A stretch of 64,000 nucleotides of DNA, taken from Autumnicola lenta (lineage in GTDB: Bacteria > Bacteroidota > Bacteroidia > Flavobacteriales > Flavobacteriaceae). A program made the position numbers and the translations under genes. Shown here piece after piece: positions 45,501-52,845 of this stretch. The stretch spans positions 62,001-126,000 of the forward strand of contig NZ_JAVRHO010000004.1 of assembly GCF_031846515.1 (NCBI RefSeq). Direction: 5' to 3'. The notes under the pieces were generated by a model, which made no database searches, was not told the DNA's origin, and was given only the letters and a program-made list of their open reading frames with translations. Positions within the stretch are counted from its first letter, which is position 1, and each line of letters begins with the position of its first letter.

Positions 45501-46133
45501 ATGCTACAGGAACTTACAGATGCTTACGGATTTATTTTTGAAGAGAAATTACTTCAGGAAATTTCCGAAACGGGCGTTTTAAAATCTGCCAGGGAAGGTG
45601 AAATTATTATGGATATAGGTAATTATATCACTTCTATGCCTTTACTTCTGGAGGGAGCGATTAAAATTTTACGTGAAGATAAAGAAGGAAACGAATTATT
45701 GCTTTATTTCCTGGAACGTGGTGACACCTGTGCACTTACCCTTTCATGCTGCCTTGGCCAGACCAAGAGCGAGATAAGAGCAGTAGCCGAAAAGGATACA
45801 CAATACATCATGGTGCCCATTGCAAAGATTGAGGAATGGACCACCAGGTTTAAGAGCTGGAGAAATTTTGTTTTTGAAAGTTACCAGTCCCGGCTATCAG
45901 AAATGCTTGAAACTATAGACACTTTAGCATTTATGAATATGGACCAGCGCCTGCTACGTTACATTCAGGACAAGGCCAAAATAAATCAATCGCAGGAATT
46001 GCAGGTCACACATCAGCAAATAGCTTATGATTTAAACACTTCGCGAGTGGTTATTTCAAGATTATTAAAAAAACTTGAACTGGAGGGGAAAATTCTTCTG
46101 CAACGCAATCATCTGGTTGTTTATGATCTCTGA
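45501..46133 (+). CDS. Crp/Fnr-family regulator of the sulfur locus
   Basis: A 210-residue regulator with a cyclic-nucleotide-like sensor domain (about residues 15-115) and a Crp-type winged helix (about 140-210: LRYIQDKAKINQSQELQVTHQQIAYDLNTSRVVISRLLKKLE). The sensor has Cys77, Cys83 and Cys84 in GDTCALTLSCCLG, candidate thiol-redox or persulfide-sensing residues. It precedes a TauE/SafE carrier, an MBL-rhodanese enzyme and YeeE/YedE halves. Perfect GTAAC-N4-GTTAC palindromes in front of two of these genes are its likely operators. Confidence 0.88.
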   Translation: MLQELTDAYGFIFEEKLLQEISETGVLKSAREGEIIMDIGNYITSMPLLLEGAIKILREDKEGNELLLYFLERGDTCALTLSCCLGQTKSEIRAVAEKDTQYIMVPIAKIEEWTTRFKSWRNFVFESYQSRLSEMLETIDTLAFMNMDQRLLRYIQDKAKINQSQELQVTHQQIAYDLNTSRVVISRLLKKLELEGKILLQRNHLVVYDL

Positions 46134-46143
46134 CCTCAAGTCT

Positions 46144-46187
46144 GTAACTTTTGTTACTGCCAGGTGAGCGATTGAAAATTACTTTTG
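46144..46187 (+). promoter_or_regulatory. Crp/Fnr-type site and promoter before the TauE/SafE gene
   Basis: Perfect inverted repeat GTAAC TTTT GTTAC (46144-46157), then 22 bases, then TACTTTTG (46180-46187), which matches the TAnnTTTG -7 box. The palindrome centre falls at about -41.5, the class II activator position. No good TTTG -33 box is present, which fits activator dependence. Confidence 0.75.
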
Positions 46188-46206
46188 CACTGAATAAAAG
46201 AAAAAT

Positions 46207-47004
46207 ATGGAATTAATGGATTTCCTGGGATATTTAGGTGCGTTAGTAATTGGGATTGTACTTGGACTTATTGGAGGTGGGGGCTCAATTCTTACCGTAC
46301 CCGTCCTGGTTTACCTGTTAGCGGTAAATCCCATTACAGCAACAGCATATTCTCTTTTTGTCGTGGGAACATCATCACTTGTAGGAGCGGTCAATTTTAT
46401 GAAGAAGAAACTGGTGGATTTCCGTACCGCAATTGTGTTTTCCATTCCAGCTTTTATAGCTGTTTACAGTACAAGAAAGTTTCTTGTTCCCGCGATACCA
46501 GAACATATTTTCACGCTATGGGATTTTGAAGTAACCAGGAGCATCGGGATCATGTTGTTTTTCGCAATTATTATGGTCGTGGCTTCTATTTCGATGATTA
46601 GAGATAATGGTAAGAATAAAAAGCAGGGATCTAAAGTAGAATATAACTATCCGTTAATTGTCATTGAAGGGATAGTAGTGGGAATGCTTACAGGAATTGT
46701 AGGTGCCGGTGGTGGATTTTTAATCATTCCTGCCCTTGTGCTGCTGGCCAAATTACCAATGAAAAAAGCTGTTGCAACTTCCCTCCTTATTATAGCGATA
46801 AAATCTCTAATTGGCTTTATTGGGGATGTGCAGAACCTGGATATAGACTGGAATTTTCTTTTGATTTTTTCAGGTCTTTCCATCCTTGGGATATTTATTG
46901 GAGGATATTTAAATAAGTTTATTGATGGTGAAAAACTAAAAAAAAGCTTTGGATGGTTTGTCCTTGTGATGGGAATTTATATTATCTGGAAAGAGTTGTC
47001 TTAA
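46207..47004 (+). CDS. TauE/SafE-family sulfur-anion transporter
   Basis: A 265-residue membrane protein with about eight helices in two repeats, each opening with a Gly-rich family motif: VIGIVLGLIGGGGSILTVPVLVYLL (about residues 13-37) and VVGMLTGIVGAGGGFLIIPALVLLA. The family exports or imports sulfite, sulfoacetate, thiosulfate or related anions. Its promoter bears a Crp/Fnr-type palindrome. In this locus it would move sulfite or thiosulfate formed from sulfide oxidation. Confidence 0.88.
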   Translation: MELMDFLGYLGALVIGIVLGLIGGGGSILTVPVLVYLLAVNPITATAYSLFVVGTSSLVGAVNFMKKKLVDFRTAIVFSIPAFIAVYSTRKFLVPAIPEHIFTLWDFEVTRSIGIMLFFAIIMVVASISMIRDNGKNKKQGSKVEYNYPLIVIEGIVVGMLTGIVGAGGGFLIIPALVLLAKLPMKKAVATSLLIIAIKSLIGFIGDVQNLDIDWNFLLIFSGLSILGIFIGGYLNKFIDGEKLKKSFGWFVLVMGIYIIWKELS

Positions 47005-47092
47005 GCGTTCTTCTGAAGCTTAAAATTGAATCAACAGAAGCGCTGCAAAGGCTTAATTTTAAGTGGCTGAAATAATGTTCGTACTGAATTGT

Positions 47093-47136
47093 GTAACAAA
47101 TGTTACTGCGTAATGCTCATTTTGAAGGTATTTTTG
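47093..47136 (+). promoter_or_regulatory. Crp/Fnr-type site and promoter before the MBL-rhodanese gene
   Basis: Perfect inverted repeat GTAAC AAAT GTTAC (47093-47106), then exactly 22 bases, then TATTTTTG (47129-47136). The geometry is the same as at 46144, with a different spacer sequence. Confidence 0.75.
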
Positions 47137-47203
47137 CATTAGTAAATTATTAGAGGAAATGGCTGAGTTCATTTCTGAAGTAGAATAACTTGAATTGAAA
47201 GAG

Positions 47204-48541
47204 ATGAAAATAGAACAATTTAAAGACGAACCATTAGCACATTATTCATATGCTATAGTAAGCGAAGGCGAAATGGCTTTAGTTGATCCCAGCAGAAATC
47301 CGCGGCAATACTACAAGTTTGCGGAAGAGCATAACGCCAGGATCGTGGCAGTATTTGAGACCCACCCCCACGCCGATTTTGTGAGCGGACATTTACAAAT
47401 ACATAATGAAACAGGTGCCACTATATATATAAGTGAGAAGGTAGGAGTAAGTTATCCGCACGAAACTTTTGATGAAGGACAGAGCACGAAAATTGGCAAA
47501 ATTACTATCCGACCCTTACATATGCCGGGGCACTCGCCGGACAGTTTAACTTTTGTGGCCGAAGAAGGTGGTGAAACAGCTTTATTCACTGGCGACACAC
47601 TCTTTGTTGGAAATGTGGGCCGGCCTGATCTTAGAGAAAAAGCAGGAAATATGAAGGCAAAGCGTGTGGAGCTTGCAAAAGCAATGTATCACACTATGCA
47701 GACCAAATTTAATGATCTGCCAGATAATGCATTGGTGTATCCTGCGCATGGGGCAGGATCTTTATGTGGTAAAAATATGAGTGCTTCCCCATCCAGCACT
47801 TTAGGAGACGAACGTATGGGGAACTGGGCCTTTAAAGATCAGACTGAAGAAGATTTTGTAGAAGAAATACTTAAAGATCAGCCATTTATTCCTTCATATT
47901 TCGGATTTAACGTAGACCTTAACCGCGATGGTGCCGGAAATGTACAGCAGGAAAAATACCGTATACCTTTAAAAATAGCTTCAGATAAAGTTGAAGAAGG
48001 AATTAAAGTGGTAGATGTAAGGGATGAAGCTGCTTACAAAAATGGACATTTGCCGGACAGCATTAACATTATGTCACGTACAGAAAGTGACAAATACGAA
48101 ACCTGGCTGGGAGCAATTATTGAACCTAACGAGCCGTTCTATCTTGCCGTGAGCTCTGTAGAAGATATTGATGAACTGCTTGAAAAGACAGCCAAAATTG
48201 GCTATGAGAAACAAATGAAAGGAGTAATTACGCTAAGCGAGAAGGTCTCAGGGAAATCAGATGAATTTGATCTTGAAAACTTTAAAAACAACAAAGAAGA
48301 TTACACGATTGTAGATATCAGAAATGAAAGTGAACTCGCAGAAGGTAAAATTTTTGATAACGCTATAGGAATTCCGTTAAACGAGTTGAGAGACCGTGCA
48401 AACGAGTTGCCAGACAACAAGCCGTTTGTGGTGCATTGTGCGGGTGGATATCGTTCGGCTGCCGGGAGCAGTATACTGGAAAACAGGTTCAAAAATCAAA
48501 AGGTTTTTGATCTGAGCGAAGCAATTCAGGAATTTAAATAG
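47204..48541 (+). CDS. Persulfide dioxygenase-like MBL protein with two rhodanese domains
   Basis: About 445 residues from the ATG at 47204; a TTG three codons earlier is less likely. The metallo-beta-lactamase domain (about 1-240) has THPHADFVSGH, HMPGHSPDS, TGDTLFVGNVGRPDL and YPAHGAGS, as in ETHE1/BLH-type enzymes, with HADF where ETHE1 has HADH. Two rhodanese modules follow. The first (about 260-350) has no Cys in its loop (FYLAVSSVEDI). The second (about 365-445) has the active CAGGYRS. It should oxidise glutathione persulfide to sulfite and transfer sulfane sulfur. Confidence 0.88.
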   Translation: MKIEQFKDEPLAHYSYAIVSEGEMALVDPSRNPRQYYKFAEEHNARIVAVFETHPHADFVSGHLQIHNETGATIYISEKVGVSYPHETFDEGQSTKIGKITIRPLHMPGHSPDSLTFVAEEGGETALFTGDTLFVGNVGRPDLREKAGNMKAKRVELAKAMYHTMQTKFNDLPDNALVYPAHGAGSLCGKNMSASPSSTLGDERMGNWAFKDQTEEDFVEEILKDQPFIPSYFGFNVDLNRDGAGNVQQEKYRIPLKIASDKVEEGIKVVDVRDEAAYKNGHLPDSINIMSRTESDKYETWLGAIIEPNEPFYLAVSSVEDIDELLEKTAKIGYEKQMKGVITLSEKVSGKSDEFDLENFKNNKEDYTIVDIRNESELAEGKIFDNAIGIPLNELRDRANELPDNKPFVVHCAGGYRSAAGSSILENRFKNQKVFDLSEAIQEFK

Positions 48542-48553
48542 GTATTGTGTTGA

Positions 48554-48597
48554 AGAGCATTTGTTACCGTAAATCAGGTTTAATCATGTTTTCTTTG
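48554..48597 (+). promoter_or_regulatory. Half Crp/Fnr site and promoter before the YeeE/YedE genes
   Basis: Only the right half GTTAC (48563-48567) is intact; the left half position reads AGAGC. A TTTCTTTG -7-like box starts exactly 22 bases later (48590-48597), as in the two neighbouring sites. It is weaker, but the same spacing argues for a real site. Confidence 0.5.
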
Positions 48598-48619
48598 CAG
48601 CCTGAAAAAATTTTAAAAT

Positions 48620-49177
48620 ATGGAATGGATATTTGAACCCTGGCCGTGGTATGTTTCGGGGCCGCTTATTGCCGGAATAATGTTTTTGTTACTGTTTGGA
48701 GGTAAAACCTTCGGAATGTCGTCCAACCTGCGCACCATGTGTAGTATAGGAGGAGCCGGTAAAAAAGTAGAGTTTTTTAATTTCGACTGGAAGAGTCAAC
48801 GATGGAATTTAGTAGTGGTAGCCGGTGCCATAATTGGCGGATTTATAGCAGCTAACTTTTTAAGCAGTGATACCTCTGTAGCTATAAATCCTGATACTGT
48901 TTCTACTCTTGAAAACCTGGGATTTGAAAGTGCAGGAGAGGCTTATCTTCCAAATGAACTTTTTGCAACAGATGCTTTATCAGATCCTAAATCGCTAATC
49001 ATTCTGCTTACAGGCGGACTGTTAATTGGATTTGGCGCGAGATATGCCGGTGGATGTACTTCAGGACACGCTATTTCCGGTCTCAGCAACCTGCAGTTAC
49101 CGTCACTTACTGCTGTAATTGGATTTTTTATTGGTGGTCTTGTTATGATACATTTACTGTTTCCTTTAATATTTTAA
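48620..49177 (+). CDS. YeeE/YedE transporter, N-terminal half
   Basis: A 185-residue membrane protein with about four or five helices. It has the signature FGARYAGGCTSGHAISGLSNLQLPS, in which the Cys helps move sulfur. The family imports thiosulfate, as in TsuA-type carriers. Here it is split in two: the second half follows after 5 bases. Both halves should join in one complex. Confidence 0.88.
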   Translation: MEWIFEPWPWYVSGPLIAGIMFLLLFGGKTFGMSSNLRTMCSIGGAGKKVEFFNFDWKSQRWNLVVVAGAIIGGFIAANFLSSDTSVAINPDTVSTLENLGFESAGEAYLPNELFATDALSDPKSLIILLTGGLLIGFGARYAGGCTSGHAISGLSNLQLPSLTAVIGFFIGGLVMIHLLFPLIF

Positions 49178-49182
49178 AAGAT

Positions 49183-49596
49183 ATGAAGTATTTAAAATTT
49201 TTATTGATTGGGATTATCTTCGGGATTGTAATGTTTAAAAGTGAAGCTGCATCCTGGTTCAGGATTTATGAAATGTTTCAGTTTCAGTCCTTTCACATGT
49301 ATGGTATTATAGGTTCTGCGCTGGCACTGGGTGTGCTGGGCACTTATCTTATTAAGAAGTACAAGTTAAAGTCAATAGACGGGAGACCTATTCAATTTAT
49401 TCCGAAGGAAAAAAGCTTTAGCCGGTATATGTATGGCGGGATCATTTTTGGCCTCGGCTGGGCACTTGCCGGTTCCTGCCCCGGCCCTATTTATACATTA
49501 ATCGGGGCTGGATATGTCTCTATTCTGGTGGTGCTTTTGGGCGCTTTAATGGGAACTTTTATTTATGGACTTCTACGGGATAAATTGCCGCATTAG
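49183..49596 (+). CDS. YeeE/YedE transporter, C-terminal half (DUF6691 type)
   Basis: 137 residues from the ATG at 49183; a longer frame from 49054 overlaps the first half and its added residues are not protein-like. About four membrane helices; the signature GGIIFGLGWALAGSCPGPIYTLIGAG gives the second conserved Cys motif. It completes the carrier begun by the 48620 gene. It is the last gene of the sulfur locus. Confidence 0.85.
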   Translation: MKYLKFLLIGIIFGIVMFKSEAASWFRIYEMFQFQSFHMYGIIGSALALGVLGTYLIKKYKLKSIDGRPIQFIPKEKSFSRYMYGGIIFGLGWALAGSCPGPIYTLIGAGYVSILVVLLGALMGTFIYGLLRDKLPH

Positions 49597-49707
49597 AATT
49601 AAACCAACCTCTATAAATGGCAAATATCGGGCATCATAATATAATCTTATCCAATAGAAGTCAATGACTTAAATGAATTTCAGTTATATACGAACTTTTT
49701 AAGATAA

Positions 49708-51288
49708 TTACTCCACCCTAATAATTGCACGCCTAAGAGCATAGAGGTTGGGTTTCCCGTCATCATGAATTTGTAGTATAATATGAATATTCTTACCATC
49801 AGCATCTTCCGGAATTTCAACAGTGGCAGAGATTGATGAGCTATTTTGAATTTTTACGGGTCCATCATAGGAACTTGGTTCGTCATAAAAGGACCAGGAA
49901 TATTGTAAGCTGTCTCTATCTGGATCGTTGGAACCCGCTGCGCTAAGTTCAACAGTTGAACCCGGTGCGGCTTTTATTTCCAATATTTGCTTTGTTTCAT
50001 CTCCATTTAAAATAGCTACAGGGTGATGGTTGGCATCTTCGTAATTTTCTGAAATACTCCAGTCCATACGGGCCTGCAGATTGTTGTGGATATGCTGTTT
50101 CCAACGATTAATCGCTTCCATACCTTCAGACGTATTCGTAAACATATAGTAGGGATCATAACGTTTTTCGTCCAGACCCGGGGTTTTGGCAGCTATATCC
50201 ATTACCCTTATGCCATCCTCCTTTTTGGTTTTAAAGCGTCCGCCCCAACCACCCTGATCGATTTCATCAGGATCATTTAAACCATTGGACCATAAATGTA
50301 AAAAAGCTGGAGAATCACCTTCTGTAGCCCATCTCCTGTTGGGATAGACTTCACCCATCGGTCCGTGGCTTTGGACGTTATTGCTTATCCAATCATCAGA
50401 GGGAGCCCAACCATATATAGATTTGGTGCGTATATAAACTAGATCAGGAAAAGTTTTCGCCATCCAGGCTCCAGCATCATCCTGTCCAAGTATGTCAAAT
50501 ATTCTAATCTTGTTGATGAATTGAGAGACCTCCTCTTTAGAACGGGTTTGCTTTACTGTCCATAGCGCCTGTGCAATAGTATTTGCACCTCCCCAGGAAT
50601 TCAACCAAACCGGACGAGGATCATCAGCCTTATCAACTACTTTAATTATTAATTCTGAACCCCGGGAAGCTTTATCACCTCCCACACCTGACATGTTTGG
50701 TAAGGTTTGTCCCACGGCTACAATGGAACGTAAATAATCCGGATTAGGATATTCATTAGCATGTATTTTCAAGTTTGGATACACTTTTTCGTAGGCATCA
50801 ATTATCGCTCGCAGTGGTTCAACTCCCGGTTGGTTTTGATCAGCTTTTAGCCAGGCTAATCCCATGATCAATCCTTCCAGATCAAATTCGTTAGCGCCCA
50901 GCAACAGATGAACCATCGATTGTTCATCGTCAGGATCTGCGCCCCCAAGATCGGAAGTTACAATTAGTCTGTGCTTTGCTGCATTGAGTTTAATTTCCAG
51001 ATTTGATGTATCTAAACCTTGCAGTTTTACCTGCTGAGGCCAGTACCGATTATCTGAAACAATTAGTGAATCAATGGAATTAGAGGTTGAAAGAGAAGCA
51101 ATCTCTATTTCAAATTTTCCCTCTTTATCAGTCTTAACATTGACGTCTGATTTTAGCAATTTAACTTCAGCTCCTTTAACCGGAAGTAATGTGGACTTAT
51201 CTTTAACAATTCCCATTATTGTCGCAGATTGCGAATACGAAACTGACAGGAATAAGAAATAAATAATAGATAGACTAAAGAATTTCAT
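49708..51288 (-). CDS. DUF1593 nucleoside-hydrolase-like protein with N-terminal regulatory domain
   Basis: About 526 residues from the ATG at 51288 (signal peptide FLFLSVSYSQS); the frame from 51324 adds 12 residues ahead of the signal. A carboxypeptidase-regulatory-like beta domain (about 25-100: IMGIVKDKSTLLPVKGAEVKLL) comes first. A DUF1593 domain follows (TSDLGGADPDDEQSMVHLL, with the DPDD metal cluster). A C-terminal Ig-like strand domain closes it. It is the downstream partner of the related 51354 gene. Family activity is uncertain; in marine bacteria such genes lie in polysaccharide-use loci. Confidence 0.82.
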   Translation of the reverse strand: MKFFSLSIIYFLFLSVSYSQSATIMGIVKDKSTLLPVKGAEVKLLKSDVNVKTDKEGKFEIEIASLSTSNSIDSLIVSDNRYWPQQVKLQGLDTSNLEIKLNAAKHRLIVTSDLGGADPDDEQSMVHLLLGANEFDLEGLIMGLAWLKADQNQPGVEPLRAIIDAYEKVYPNLKIHANEYPNPDYLRSIVAVGQTLPNMSGVGGDKASRGSELIIKVVDKADDPRPVWLNSWGGANTIAQALWTVKQTRSKEEVSQFINKIRIFDILGQDDAGAWMAKTFPDLVYIRTKSIYGWAPSDDWISNNVQSHGPMGEVYPNRRWATEGDSPAFLHLWSNGLNDPDEIDQGGWGGRFKTKKEDGIRVMDIAAKTPGLDEKRYDPYYMFTNTSEGMEAINRWKQHIHNNLQARMDWSISENYEDANHHPVAILNGDETKQILEIKAAPGSTVELSAAGSNDPDRDSLQYSWSFYDEPSSYDGPVKIQNSSSISATVEIPEDADGKNIHIILQIHDDGKPNLYALRRAIIRVE

Positions 51289-51353
51289 TGCTTCTCTTAA
51301 ATTAAAGTTTTTACTTACCAACAAACATAACCGATTTGTATATACTGGGATAG

Positions 51354-52703
51354 TTAATTGACGCTAATTATCACACGCCGATAGGCATATAAATTTGGTT
51401 CCCCGTCATCATGAACTTCCAGTATAACATGAATGGTTTTATTTCCAGCATCCTCAGGAATTTCAACAGTAGCAGAGACGGATGAACTATTTTGAATTTT
51501 AACGGGTTCATCATAAGAGCTAGGTTCGTCATAAAAGGACCAGGAGTAGCTAATAGTATTACCATCAGGATCACTGGAACCTGCTGCGCTAAGTGCAACA
51601 GTTGAACCGGGAGCAGCTTTAATTTTCATAATCTGCCGGGTTTCATCCCCGTTTAACACAGCTACAGGATGATGGTTGGCATCTGAATAATCACCGGTAA
51701 TGCTCCAGTCCATCCGGGCCGCAAAATCATTGTTATAAGCTTCACTCCATCGCTTTATCGCTTCTGATCCTTCTGAAGTATTCCCGTACATATAATAGGG
51801 ATCGTATTTGGTTTCGTTCTCTTTTTCCACGCACGACATACTTCGAATACCCTCTTTTTTGGTGAAGCTAAAGCGGCCACCCCAGCCTCCCTGATCAATT
51901 TGCTCCGGGTCATTAAGACCAGTAGGGTAAACATGCATAAATGCAGGAGTGTCCCCTTCAGTAGCATATTTACGGTCGGGATAGGCAGCACCCAAGGGAC
52001 CATGGCTTTGAATATGTTTATCTATATATTCATCAGAGGGAGCCCAGCCGTAAACTTCAGTGGCACGTATATAAAAAACTTCCGGAAAGTTTTTTGCGAT
52101 CCAGGCACCCGAATCACCCTGGCCCAGGATATCGAACAGGCGCAATTTGGAAAGGAAAGTTTCCAGTTCAGCCGGAGAACGGGTTTCCTGAATTTTCCAG
52201 ATTGCCTGCGCTACGGTGTTCATACCACCCCACCCCATCACCCAAACAGGGCGTGGATCATCTTTATCTACGGCTTTAATAATTAGTTCAGACCCGGGAC
52301 TATCTTTACCTGAACCTACATCCCCCATTCCATATTCATCCTGTCCCATTACAGAGATAGATTTTAAATATTCTGGTGAAGGATATCCGTCAGCATGAGT
52401 TTTCAGATTGGGGTATGCCTGAGAATAAGCTTCGACAAGCTTGTCCAGCATATCCGTATTGTTCTGCGACTTTTTCCAGCAACCGGTAGCTACAATTAAA
52501 CCTTCAATATCAAATTCATTTGCACTAACCAATTGACGTACCATAGACTGCTCATCATCTGGATCGGCGCCTAAATCGGTGGTGTTAATTACCCTCGGTT
52601 TATAATTATGAGTTCTGTTTTCTTCGTGTTGAGCGCAAAGTGGCTGTATGAAAAGCAATAACGAAAAAGAAGAAAATAAGATTTTTAAAGAAACTGACTT
52701 CAT
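51354..52703 (-). CDS. DUF1593 nucleoside-hydrolase-like protein
   Basis: A 449-residue exported protein (signal peptide ending near PLCAQ). It is closely similar to the next gene: NTTDLGADPDDEQSMVRQL, GWGGMNTVAQAIWK, GDTPAFMHVYPTGLNDPEQIDQGGWGG and a C-terminal Ig-like domain (VALSAAGSSDPDGN). It lacks that gene's N-terminal beta domain. The DPDD motif matches the calcium site of nucleoside hydrolases. The two genes are 65 bases apart and probably one transcript, divergent from the GH115 gene across a LacI-type operator. Confidence 0.82.
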   Translation of the reverse strand: MKSVSLKILFSSFSLLLFIQPLCAQHEENRTHNYKPRVINTTDLGADPDDEQSMVRQLVSANEFDIEGLIVATGCWKKSQNNTDMLDKLVEAYSQAYPNLKTHADGYPSPEYLKSISVMGQDEYGMGDVGSGKDSPGSELIIKAVDKDDPRPVWVMGWGGMNTVAQAIWKIQETRSPAELETFLSKLRLFDILGQGDSGAWIAKNFPEVFYIRATEVYGWAPSDEYIDKHIQSHGPLGAAYPDRKYATEGDTPAFMHVYPTGLNDPEQIDQGGWGGRFSFTKKEGIRSMSCVEKENETKYDPYYMYGNTSEGSEAIKRWSEAYNNDFAARMDWSITGDYSDANHHPVAVLNGDETRQIMKIKAAPGSTVALSAAGSSDPDGNTISYSWSFYDEPSSYDEPVKIQNSSSVSATVEIPEDAGNKTIHVILEVHDDGEPNLYAYRRVIISVN

Positions 52704-52790
52704 AGAAAACTTATTTATTAAGAAAAATTAAATGCTAATATATGTGAATGGTTGCTGGGTTTTTCAACCAAAAATAAAATTACTTTATTT

Positions 52791-52823
52791 TTTGTAAATA
52801 CGCAATCGATTGCGTTATATTTA
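52791..52823 (+). promoter_or_regulatory. LacI-type operator overlapping the GH115 promoter
   Basis: ACGCAATCGATTGCGT (52800-52815) is a perfect 16-base palindrome of the LacI/PurR style (CG-centred arms TTGCGT), inside a wider GTAAAT..ATTTAC palindrome. TTTG (52791-52794) lies just before it and TATATTTA (52816-52823) directly after, so the operator fills the space between the -33 and -7 boxes. A bound repressor would block RNA polymerase. No LacI gene is in the window. Confidence 0.7.
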
Positions 52824-52845
52824 CGAAGAAATATAATCATTACTC

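Noticed and set aside
47191..47206. TTG start three codons before the ATG of the MBL-rhodanese gene
   Set aside because: The ATG at 47204 has a purine-rich tract just before it, and the extra residues add nothing to the domain.
52432..52452. CTTCGACAAGCTTGTCC inside a DUF1593 gene
   Set aside because: Resembles the CTTCGAC repeat but is fully explained by the conserved protein-coding sequence.
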